A stretch of 64,000 nt of DNA from Polynucleobacter sp. MWH-UH2A. Lineage in GTDB: Bacteria > Pseudomonadota > Gammaproteobacteria > Burkholderiales > Burkholderiaceae. Positions 57,575-64,000 of the stretch are shown here, piece by piece. The stretch is from contig NZ_CP061321.1 of assembly GCF_018687195.1 (NCBI RefSeq), positions 1-64,000 of the forward strand, read 5' to 3'. The notes beneath the pieces were generated by a model. That model ran no database searches and was not told where the DNA came from. It saw nothing but the letters and a program-made list of their open reading frames with translations. The translations under genes and the position numbers were made by a program. Each line of letters begins with the position of its first letter. The first letter of the stretch is position 1.

Positions 57575-57615
57575 ATGTATAACGTGGCAGCACCACACCG
57601 CTCTTTGGAATTAAT

Positions 57616-57927
57616 ATGCAAAACCAAAAAATTCGTATTCGTCTTAAAGCGTTTGATTACCGTTTGATCGACCAGTCTGCAGCTGAAATTGTTGACACAG
57701 CTAAGCGTACTGGTGCAGTTGTTAAGGGTCCAGTACCTTTGCCAACCCGTATTGAGCGTTTTGACATCTTGCGTTCACCACACGTGAATAAGACATCTCG
57801 TGATCAGTTAGAGATCCGTACCCATCTTCGTTTGATGGATATTGTCGATCCTACAGAGAAAACCGTAGATGCTTTGATGAAATTAGACCTCCCAGCAGGT
57901 GTGGACGTCGAAATTAAGTTGCAATAA
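57616..57927 (+). CDS. rpsJ: 30S ribosomal protein S10 (NusE)
   Basis: A 103-residue protein of the 30S head that doubles as transcription factor NusE, binding boxA RNA with NusB and contacting NusG. The sequence ([39 protein letters not shown]) is canonical. It is followed by a terminator and a new promoter before rplC, so it may be transcribed with fusA-tuf. Confidence 0.98.
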   Translation: MQNQKIRIRLKAFDYRLIDQSAAEIVDTAKRTGAVVKGPVPLPTRIERFDILRSPHVNKTSRDQLEIRTHLRLMDIVDPTEKTVDALMKLDLPAGVDVEIKLQ

Positions 57928-57937
57928 TTTGTTATTT

Positions 57938-57969
57938 CCAGTCAAGGCACTTGCCAAGACTGGGTTTTC
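57938..57969 (+). terminator. Terminator after rpsJ
   Basis: A stem CCAGTC / GACTGG (57938-57943 and 57958-57963) with inner pairs GGC / GCC is followed by GTTTTC. The -35 box of the next promoter lies inside the hairpin. Confidence 0.6.
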
Positions 57970-57987
57970 GGGATAGAATCTAAGGCT
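57951..57987 (+). promoter_or_regulatory. Promoter of the rplC-rpsQ operon
   Basis: TTGCCA (57951-57956) and TAGAAT (57974-57979) are 17 bases apart, each one base from consensus. The surrounding motif TTTTCG-N3-TAGAAT-N2-AAGGCT is shared with the promoter before rplN. The leader to rplC is about 140 bases and could carry the L4-type feedback site. Confidence 0.78.
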
Positions 57988-58125
57988 ATGCTAAGTGAAA
58001 TTTGGCAGACTTTGTGGTTTTATTAGCATTAAAAACGTTGTAAGTTATTGATTTAGAAGTACTTTTACTTGTAAATCACTTAAATTAATTTTGCCGACCA
58101 ATCGAAGTCGGCGTGGAGCATGAAT

Positions 58126-58782
58126 ATGAGCTTAGGCTTAATCGGCCGCAAGGTCGGCATGACCCGTCTATTTACGGACGAAGGGGAAGCGATTCCTGTC
58201 ACCGTAATTGACGTGAGCGACAACAGAATCGCTCAAATCAAGACCCAGGCAACTGATGGCTATGATGCTATCCAGTTAGCACATGGCACACGTAGAGCTA
58301 CTCGCGTTACCAAATCAATGGCTGGCCACTTTGCAAAAGCAGGTGTGATGGCTGGTAATGCGCTCAACGAATTCCAATTAGATGCAGCAAAAATTGCAGA
58401 AATGACACCAGGACAAGTAATTCCTGCTGACGCTGCATTTACTGCTGGTCAAAAAGTGGATGTGCAAGGCGTAACAATCGGTAAAGGTTACGCAGGTACC
58501 ATCAAGCGTTATCACTTCGCTTCTGGTCGCGCATCTCACGGTAACTCTAGATCACACAACGTACCAGGCTCTATCGGTATGGCGCAAGATCCAGGTCGTG
58601 TTTTCCCAGGTAAGCGCATGACAGGCCACCTTGGTGACGTTACACGTACCGTACAAAATTTAGTTATCGCACGCATTGATGCAGAACGCAATCTCATCAT
58701 GGTTAAAGGCGCTATTCCAGGTGCCCCAGGCGGTAAAGTTATTGTTACTCCAGCGGTTAAAACACCGTTGAAGAAGAAATAA
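58126..58782 (+). CDS. rplC: 50S ribosomal protein L3
   Basis: Early-assembly protein near the peptidyl transferase centre, 218 residues from [16 protein letters not shown]. The ATG at 58126 is 7 bases from GGAG (58115-58118); the ATG at 58120 is too close. The loop with [18 protein letters not shown] is conserved. Confidence 0.97.
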   Translation: MSLGLIGRKVGMTRLFTDEGEAIPVTVIDVSDNRIAQIKTQATDGYDAIQLAHGTRRATRVTKSMAGHFAKAGVMAGNALNEFQLDAAKIAEMTPGQVIPADAAFTAGQKVDVQGVTIGKGYAGTIKRYHFASGRASHGNSRSHNVPGSIGMAQDPGRVFPGKRMTGHLGDVTRTVQNLVIARIDAERNLIMVKGAIPGAPGGKVIVTPAVKTPLKKK

Positions 58783-58793
58783 GGAGAGCGAAT

Positions 58794-59414
58794 ATGGAAC
58801 TTAAGCTTCTCCAGGACAACGGTACTTTAGGTGCAGGCGTACAAGCTTCACCAGAAGTATTCGAGCGTGAATATAACGAAGCATTGGTACACCAAGTTGT
58901 AGTGGCGTACCAAGCAAATGCACGTAGCGGTAACCGTGCACAAAAAGACCGTGAGCAAGTTAAGCACACAACCAAGAAGCCTTGGCGTCAAAAAGGTACT
59001 GGTCGTGCACGTGCTGGTATGAGCTCATCCCCGCTGTGGCGTGGAGGTGGTCGTATATTCCCGAATTCTCCAGAAGAGAATTTCAGCCAAAAAGTAAACA
59101 AGAAAATGTACCGCGCTGGTATGAGATCCATTTTGTCTCAGTTAGCTCGCGAAGGTCGTTTGAATGTAGTTGATCAATTTAATCTTGACGCTCCAAAGAC
59201 TAAAGTTTTAGCTGAGAAAGTTAAAGCAATGGGCTTGGATTCAGTTTTGATCATCGTTGATCAAGTTAGCGAGAATTTGTACTTGGCATCACGTAACTTG
59301 CATAAAGTTGCCGTGGTTGAGCCACAGCACGCTGATCCATTAGCTTTGGTTCAATACAAAAAAGTATTGGTAAGCAAAGCAGCGATCGCAAAAATTGAGG
59401 AGTTGCTGAAATGA
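58794..59414 (+). CDS. rplD: 50S ribosomal protein L4
   Basis: Exit-tunnel protein, 206 residues. The extended loop [25 protein letters not shown] is typical. In E. coli L4 also represses the S10 operon. Its stop overlaps the rplW start (ATGA). Confidence 0.97.
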   Translation: MELKLLQDNGTLGAGVQASPEVFEREYNEALVHQVVVAYQANARSGNRAQKDREQVKHTTKKPWRQKGTGRARAGMSSSPLWRGGGRIFPNSPEENFSQKVNKKMYRAGMRSILSQLAREGRLNVVDQFNLDAPKTKVLAEKVKAMGLDSVLIIVDQVSENLYLASRNLHKVAVVEPQHADPLALVQYKKVLVSKAAIAKIEELLK

Positions 59415-59725
59415 GCCAAGTCCGTAAAAACGATCACAACCTGATGAAGGTTCTGCTTGGTCCTGTTATCTCTGAGAAAGCCACTATGGTTGCAGAGAAA
59501 AACGAACAAGTAGTTTTCCAAGTAGCTCGCGACGCAAACAAGAGCGATGTGAAGCAAGCAGTTGAATTGCTCTTTAAAGTGCAAGTTGACTCAGTTCAAA
59601 TCGTAAATCAAAAGGGTAAGCCTAAGCGCTATGGCCGTTTTGAAGGTCGTCGTGACCACACTAAGAAGGCCTATGTGAATTTGAAGCCAGGTCAAGAAAT
59701 TAACTTTGAAGCGGAGGCGAATTAA
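59411..59725 (+). CDS. rplW: 50S ribosomal protein L23
   Basis: Protein at the tunnel exit that docks trigger factor and the signal recognition particle; 104 residues with [15 protein letters not shown] and [15 protein letters not shown]. The start overlaps rplD by 4 bases. Confidence 0.97.
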   Translation: MSQVRKNDHNLMKVLLGPVISEKATMVAEKNEQVVFQVARDANKSDVKQAVELLFKVQVDSVQIVNQKGKPKRYGRFEGRRDHTKKAYVNLKPGQEINFEAEAN

Positions 59726-59727
59726 TC

Positions 59728-60558
59728 ATGCCTTTGATGAAAACAAAACCGACCTCACCAGGTCGTCGCTCAATGGTCAAGGTGGTCAATCCTGACCTCC
59801 ATAAAGGCAAGCCTTTTGCACCATTGTTAGAGCCACAGTTTCAAAAAGCAGGTCGTAATAACAACGGTCACATCACTACTCGTCATAAGGGTGGTGGTCA
59901 TAAGCATCACTACCGTGTTGTTGACTTCAAACGCAACGACAAAGATGGTATTCCAGCAAAAGTAGAGCGCTTGGAATACGATCCAAACCGCAGTGCAAAT
60001 ATTGCATTGATCGTGTTTGCGGATGGTGAGCGTCGCTACATTCCAGCTGCTAAAGGTATGACTGTTGGTCAGGCAATCATGAATGGCTCTGAAGCGCCAA
60101 TCAAGTCTGGTAACAATTTGCCAATTCGTAACATTCCAGTTGGTAGCACAATCCACTGCGTAGAAATTCTGCCAGGCAAAGGTGCGCAAGTTGCACGTTC
60201 TGCAGGTGGTTCAGCAGTATTACTAGCTCGTGAGGGTGTATACGCTCAAGTGCGTTTGCGCTCTGGTGAAGTTCGCCGTGTTCTGATTGAGTGCCGCGCC
60301 ACTATTGGTGAAGTTGGTAACGAAGAACACAGCTTGCGTCAAATTGGTAAAGCAGGTGCAAATCGCTGGCGTGGTATTCGCCCAACCGTTCGCGGTGTGG
60401 CAATGAACCCAGTAGATCACCCACACGGTGGTGGTGAAGGTAGAACTGGCGAAGGCCGTGTACCTGTATCTCCATGGGGCACTCCAACCAAAGGTTATCG
60501 CACACGTCGCAATAAGCGTACAACTTCGATGATCGTTCAACGTCGTCAAAAACGTTAA
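59728..60558 (+). CDS. rplB: 50S ribosomal protein L2
   Basis: Highly conserved protein needed for peptidyl transfer and subunit joining; 276 residues with the C-terminal signature [19 protein letters not shown] containing the conserved His. It starts two bases after rplW. Confidence 0.98.
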   Translation: MPLMKTKPTSPGRRSMVKVVNPDLHKGKPFAPLLEPQFQKAGRNNNGHITTRHKGGGHKHHYRVVDFKRNDKDGIPAKVERLEYDPNRSANIALIVFADGERRYIPAAKGMTVGQAIMNGSEAPIKSGNNLPIRNIPVGSTIHCVEILPGKGAQVARSAGGSAVLLAREGVYAQVRLRSGEVRRVLIECRATIGEVGNEEHSLRQIGKAGANRWRGIRPTVRGVAMNPVDHPHGGGEGRTGEGRVPVSPWGTPTKGYRTRRNKRTTSMIVQRRQKR

Positions 60559-60577
60559 GCGATAAGGATAAATAGAT

Positions 60578-60856
60578 ATGACACGTTCAGCTAAAAAAGG
60601 CCCATTCTGCGACGCCAGCTTAGTAAAAAAAGTTGAAGTTGCACAAGCCAACAAGGACAAAAAACCGATCAAAACTTGGTCACGCCGTTCAACAATTCTT
60701 CCAGACTTTATTGGTCTGACAATTGCTGTTCATAACGGTCGTCAACACGTTCCGGTTTATGTATCAGAAAACATGGTGGGTCATAAGTTAGGCGAATTCG
60801 CCTTGACCCGTACTTTCAAAGGTCACGCTGCTGACAAGAAAGTAACGAAGAAGTAA
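60578..60856 (+). CDS. rpsS: 30S ribosomal protein S19
   Basis: Head protein of the 30S subunit, 92 residues, starting [15 protein letters not shown] and with [18 protein letters not shown]. Normal length and order. Confidence 0.98.
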   Translation: MTRSAKKGPFCDASLVKKVEVAQANKDKKPIKTWSRRSTILPDFIGLTIAVHNGRQHVPVYVSENMVGHKLGEFALTRTFKGHAADKKVTKK

Positions 60857-60866
60857 GGGGATGATG

Positions 60867-61196
60867 ATGGAAGTTAAAGCTATTCACAAGGGTGCCCGCA
60901 TTTCTGCGCAAAAGACACGTTTGGTTGCTGACCAAATTCGTGGTTTGCCGATTGCTCGCGCATTAAACATTTTGAACTTCAGCCCCAAAAAAGCTGCCTT
61001 CATTGTGAAAAAAGTAGTTGAGTCAGCGATTGCAAATGCTGAACACAATAAAGGCGCCGATATTGATGAGCTCAAGGTATCAGCTGTAATCGTTGATAAA
61101 GCAACATCCTTGAAGCGCTTCACTGCACGCGCTAAGGGTCGTGGCAATCAAATTGAAAAACAAACTTGTCACATTAGCGTGACCTTGAGTAACTAA
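60867..61196 (+). CDS. rplV: 50S ribosomal protein L22
   Basis: Exit-tunnel protein, 109 residues from [21 protein letters not shown]. Three ATG codons stand in tandem at 60861, 60864 and 60867; AAGGGG ends at 60860, so only the third has normal spacing, and it matches the family start. Confidence 0.95.
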   Translation: MEVKAIHKGARISAQKTRLVADQIRGLPIARALNILNFSPKKAAFIVKKVVESAIANAEHNKGADIDELKVSAVIVDKATSLKRFTARAKGRGNQIEKQTCHISVTLSN

Positions 61197-61204
61197 GGAA
61201 AAAT

Positions 61205-62032
61205 ATGGGCCAAAAGATTAACCCTACCGGATTCCGACTCGCGGTAACGAAGAATTGGACATCACGTTGGTATGCAAACAATACTGACTTTGCAAAGATG
61301 CTGAAAGAGGACGTAGATGTCCGTAGCTATTTGAAGAAGAAGTTAAAGAATGCATCTGTTAGCAAGGTTGTGATTGAGCGTCCTGCAAAGAACGCACGCA
61401 TCACTATCTATAGCTCACGTCCAGGCGTTGTAATCGGCAAAAAAGGCGAAGACATTGAAGTTCTCCGTCGCGAATTACAAAAGCGCATGGGTGTTCCAGT
61501 TCACGTGAACATTGAAGAAATTCGTAAGCCAGAAGTAGACGCACAATTAATCGCTGACTCTATTACTCAACAGTTAGAGAAGCGCATTATGTTCCGTCGT
61601 GCAATGAAGCGTGCAATGCAAAGTGCAATGCGTCTTGGTGCACAAGGCATCAAGATCATGTCATCTGGCCGTTTGAATGGTGCAGAGATCGCGCGCCGCG
61701 AATGGTACCGTGAAGGTCGCGTTCCACTTCATACATTGAAGGCTGATATTGATTACGCAACATCAGAAGCTGAAACTACATATGGCATCATCGGTGTAAA
61801 AGTTTGGGTTTACAAAGGCGACACATTGGGTCGTGGTGCAGAAGCTCAAGTAGCTGCTCCAGCTGCTGAACCTGCTGCAGAAGAAAAGAAAACTCGTCGT
61901 GCTCCAAGCAAAACAGCTGCTCGTAAACCAGCTGCTGGTGCTGACAAGCCATTAGTTGCTGCTAAGCCAGCAGTAAAGCGCGTGCGTAAGGTTGAAACAC
62001 CTGCCGCTGATGCGCAGAAGTCAGGAGAGTAA
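61205..62032 (+). CDS. rpsC: 30S ribosomal protein S3 with extended C-terminus
   Basis: mRNA-entry protein of the 30S subunit. The KH domain ([16 protein letters not shown]) and C-domain ([25 protein letters not shown]) are normal. The protein is 275 residues against 233 in E. coli; the last 60 are a low-complexity tail of Ala, Pro, Lys and Arg after GRGAEAQ. The tail shares the short string [14 protein letters not shown] wording with the L10 tail. Confidence 0.97.
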   Translation: MGQKINPTGFRLAVTKNWTSRWYANNTDFAKMLKEDVDVRSYLKKKLKNASVSKVVIERPAKNARITIYSSRPGVVIGKKGEDIEVLRRELQKRMGVPVHVNIEEIRKPEVDAQLIADSITQQLEKRIMFRRAMKRAMQSAMRLGAQGIKIMSSGRLNGAEIARREWYREGRVPLHTLKADIDYATSEAETTYGIIGVKVWVYKGDTLGRGAEAQVAAPAAEPAAEEKKTRRAPSKTAARKPAAGADKPLVAAKPAVKRVRKVETPAADAQKSGE

Positions 62033-62034
62033 GC

Positions 62035-62448
62035 ATGCTACAACCAAAGCGTCGCAAGTATCGTAAGGAACAAAAAGGCCGTAACACTGGCGTGGCAACA
62101 CGCGGTAGTTCCGTAGCCTTTGGTGACTTTGGATTGAAGGCCGTTGGTCGTGGACGTTTGACTGCTCGTCAAATCGAGTCAGCACGTCGCGCAATGACCC
62201 GTCACATTAAACGTGGTGGCCGTATTTGGATTCGTATTTTCCCAGATAAGCCAATTTCACAAAAACCTGCTGAAGTACGTATGGGTAACGGTAAAGGTAA
62301 TCCAGAGTACTACGTAGCTGAAATTCAACCAGGCAAAGTGCTTTACGAGATGGATGGTGTGGATGAGCAATTGGCGCGTGAGGCTTTCAAGCTTGCCGCA
62401 GCTAAATTGCCTTTGCAGACTACTTTCGTGATTCGCCACTTAGGTTGA
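62035..62448 (+). CDS. rplP: 50S ribosomal protein L16
   Basis: Late-assembly protein contacting A-site tRNA; 137 residues, starting [17 protein letters not shown], with [13 protein letters not shown]. It starts two bases after rpsC. Confidence 0.98.
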   Translation: MLQPKRRKYRKEQKGRNTGVATRGSSVAFGDFGLKAVGRGRLTARQIESARRAMTRHIKRGGRIWIRIFPDKPISQKPAEVRMGNGKGNPEYYVAEIQPGKVLYEMDGVDEQLAREAFKLAAAKLPLQTTFVIRHLG

Positions 62449-62462
62449 TCGGGATAGAGATT

Positions 62463-62657
62463 ATGAAAAATAAAGAATTAGCAGCGAAAGATCTGACTGC
62501 CTTAAACGCAGAATTGACAGAGCTCTTAAAGACCAACTTTAAGCTCCGTATGCAAAAGGGTACTCAGCAACTTACAAATACCAGCCAATTGGGTAAAACG
62601 AAGCGTGATATTGCTCGCGTGAAGACGTTTATTGCCCAAAAGACTGCTCAGAAATAA
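62463..62657 (+). CDS. rpmC: 50S ribosomal protein L29
   Basis: Small helical protein near the tunnel exit, 64 residues starting [11 protein letters not shown]. An in-frame TTG at 62445 overlapping rplP is rejected because the family begins at this ATG and a GATAGAG stretch lies just upstream. Confidence 0.95.
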   Translation: MKNKELAAKDLTALNAELTELLKTNFKLRMQKGTQQLTNTSQLGKTKRDIARVKTFIAQKTAQK

Positions 62658-62669
62658 GGAAAAAGGGAT

Positions 62670-62939
62670 ATGACAGAATTATCTAAACCCTTGCGCCGTA
62701 CCCTCGTGGGCCGCGTTGTTAGCGACAAAATGCAAAAAACTGTGACCGTGTTGGTTGAGCGTCAAGTGAAGCATCCAGTGATTGGTAAGTACGTTGGCCA
62801 GTCCAAAAAGTACCATGCTCATGACGAAGCAGGCACATACAAGATGGGTGATACCGTTGAAATTGCTGAATCTAAGCCAATTTCACGCACTAAATCTTGG
62901 GTTGTGACCCGTTTGGTCCAGGCTTCAAAGGGTATTTAA
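62670..62939 (+). CDS. rpsQ: 30S ribosomal protein S17
   Basis: 16S-binding protein, 89 residues, with [22 protein letters not shown] and the C-terminal [11 protein letters not shown]. It is the last gene before a terminator that separates the S10-type and spc-type units. Confidence 0.98.
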   Translation: MTELSKPLRRTLVGRVVSDKMQKTVTVLVERQVKHPVIGKYVGQSKKYHAHDEAGTYKMGDTVEIAESKPISRTKSWVVTRLVQASKGI

Positions 62940-62951
62940 GGCTTTTTATAG

Positions 62952-62987
62952 GGTTTTGGAGAAGTTTCTTCCCAAAACCTTGTTTTT
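62952..62987 (+). terminator. Terminator after rpsQ
   Basis: A 12-bp stem (GGTTTTGG then GAAG pairing with CTTC then CCAAAACC, one bulged A at 62960) with loop TTT is followed by TTGTTTTT. This is a strong intrinsic terminator. Confidence 0.88.
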
Positions 62988-63006
62988 CGTAGTAGAATAG
63001 AAGGCT
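62969..63006 (+). promoter_or_regulatory. Promoter of the spc operon (rplN onward)
   Basis: TAGAAT (62993-62998) with a weak -35 TTCCCA (62969-62974) at 18 bases spacing, inside the terminator arm. The motif TTTTCG-N3-TAGAAT-N2-AAGGCT matches the rplC promoter. A further hairpin GCTTCTC / GAGAAGC lies in the leader (about 63004-63028). Confidence 0.7.
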
Positions 63007-63122
63007 TCTCTGGTTTTATTGGAGAAGCAGTGTTTTTCATTAATTCCGGGTTTTAGCTGTCGTTAAAGCCCATAGACGGAACCAAGACTGTTTGCCTTTG
63101 GCTAATAAGTTGGGGATTAGAA

Positions 63123-63491
63123 ATGATACAAACCGAAAGTAGATTGCAGGTTGCCGATAACACAGGCGCCAGTGAAGTGTTGTGCATCAAGGTATTGGGC
63201 GGCTCTAAGCGTCGTTACGCCAGTATTGGTGATGTCATCAAAGTCACTGTGAAGTCCGCTGCTCCACGCGGCCGTGTAAAAAAAGGTGATATTTATAACG
63301 CTGTTGTTGTAAGAACAGCTAAGGGTGTTCGCCGTCCAGACGGTTCATTGATTAAGTTCGATGAAAACGCTGCGGTATTGCTCAACGCTAAGTTAGAGCC
63401 AATTGGCACACGTATCTTTGGACCTGTCACACGCGAATTGCGTACTGAGAAGTTCATGAAGATCGTTTCTCTTGCCCCCGAAGTAATTTAA
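63123..63491 (+). CDS. rplN: 50S ribosomal protein L14
   Basis: Subunit-interface protein, 122 residues, starting [28 protein letters not shown]. First gene of the spc unit, as in E. coli. Confidence 0.98.
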   Translation: MIQTESRLQVADNTGASEVLCIKVLGGSKRRYASIGDVIKVTVKSAAPRGRVKKGDIYNAVVVRTAKGVRRPDGSLIKFDENAAVLLNAKLEPIGTRIFGPVTRELRTEKFMKIVSLAPEVI

Positions 63492-63500
63492 GAGGCTGAC

Positions 63501-63809
63501 ATGAATAAGATTCGTAAAGGTGATTCCGTCGTTCTATTGACTGGCCGCGATAAAGGCAAGCAAGGAACTGTAACGGCTGTTCTCGATGACAAATTAGTTA
63601 TCGAAGGCGTAAATATTTACAAGAAGAGTGTTAAACCCAATCCAGCAGCTGGTGTTACCGGTGGCTTGATTGACAAGACTATGCCTGTTCACATTTCTAA
63701 TGTGGCTTTGGTTGACGGTAACGGCAAACCATCACGTGTTGGTATCAAACTCGTTGATGGTAAAAAACAGCGTTTCCTCAAGACCACTGGCGCAACATTG
63801 AGCGCATAA
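63501..63809 (+). CDS. rplX: 50S ribosomal protein L24
   Basis: Assembly initiator protein, 102 residues with the KOW motif [21 protein letters not shown] near the N-terminus. It follows rplN by 9 bases. Confidence 0.98.
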   Translation: MNKIRKGDSVVLLTGRDKGKQGTVTAVLDDKLVIEGVNIYKKSVKPNPAAGVTGGLIDKTMPVHISNVALVDGNGKPSRVGIKLVDGKKQRFLKTTGATLSA

Positions 63810-63825
63810 GGGGCGGAGAGAAATT

Positions 63826-64000
63826 ATGAGCACACGTTTTCAAGAGCACTATCAAGCTAAAGTTGTTGCAGATTTGATCGCCAAATTTGGTTACAAGTCT
63901 GTAATGGAAGTTCCACGCATCACCAAGGTAACCCTCAACATGGGCTTGGGCGAGGCTGTGAATGATAAGAAAATTATCGAAAATGCAGTTGGCGATTTAA
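63826..64000 (+). CDS. rplE: 50S ribosomal protein L5 (partial, cut by window end)
   Basis: The first 58 codons are visible ([17 protein letters not shown], then [19 protein letters not shown]), typical of L5, the 5S-binding protein. GCGGAGAG upstream serves as ribosome binding site. The rest lies outside the window. Confidence 0.95.
   Translation, partial: MSTRFQEHYQAKVVADLIAKFGYKSVMEVPRITKVTLNMGLGEAVNDKKIIENAVGDL

Noticed and set aside
59568..59577. Perfect boxA sequence TGCTCTTTAA inside rplW
   Set aside because: It lies in coding sequence for a conserved peptide (ELLFK), with no flanking hairpin, so a codon coincidence is likely.
61502..61516. CACGTG-containing sequence in rpsC that looks like a third parS
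   Set aside because: Only the core hexamer matches; the outer arms do not fit TGTTT...AAACA.

Overview
The window is a stretch of core bacterial chromosome that opens on the first base of dnaA, the usual zero point of a finished genome. Gene content and order (dnaA-dnaN-gyrB, mnmG-rsmG-parA-parB-atp operon, a DUF3717 protein, a 16S end reading CACCTCCTTTCT, a LivGFKHM transporter) indicate a betaproteobacterium of the order Burkholderiales. The moderate GC content, compact spacing and mostly intact genes fit Polynucleobacter best. That genus call is made by eye from gene order and protein sequence, not by a search.

Layout. 1-6 kb: replication start (dnaA, oriC with DnaA boxes and a DnaA-trio tract, dnaN, gyrB), then a SET-domain protein and a DUF3717 protein. 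6-11.6 kb: a branched-chain-amino-acid-type ABC importer (LivG, LivF, LivK, LivH, LivM) and a TauE/YfcA-type permease. 11.6-24.4 kb: mnmG-rsmG-parA-parB with two perfect parS sites, the whole F1Fo ATP synthase operon (atpIBEFHAGDC) and hemE. 24.4-33.4 kb: priA behind a cluster of DnaA boxes, then scattered housekeeping genes (gcvH, an MBL-fold hydrolase, a desaturase, tRNA-Arg, two c-type cytochromes, rsmI, a DiaA/GmhA-type SIS protein, a DolP-like BON lipoprotein, a GNAT acetyltransferase). 33.4-39.1 kb: a complete rRNA operon (16S, tRNA-Ile, tRNA-Ala, 23S, 5S) with promoter, boxA elements and RNase III processing stems. 39.1-64 kb: one uninterrupted gene-expression supercluster, tRNA-Tyr/Gly/Thr-tuf-tRNA-Trp-secE-nusG-rplKAJL-rpoBC-rpsLG-fusA-tuf-rpsJ-rplCDWB-rpsS-rplV-rpsC-rplP-rpmC-rpsQ-rplNXE (rplE is cut by the window end).

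All genes from dnaA to hemE and from the rRNA operon onward lie on the + strand, co-directional with replication leaving oriC. The supercluster is split into transcription units by intrinsic terminators followed by good promoters (rpoC/rpsL, rpsJ/rplC, rpsQ/rplN).

No phage, insertion sequence, CRISPR array or obvious foreign island was seen. The interesting signals are regulatory: a hairpin plus boxA element before rpsJ (S10 = NusE) that copies the layout of the rRNA leaders; an intrinsic-terminator hairpin at the end of the L10 leader; two mutually exclusive hairpins between rplL and rpoB; a parS site overlapping the mnmG-parAB promoter; and a shared extended promoter motif in front of rplC and rplN. 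The two tuf copies appear identical at DNA level.
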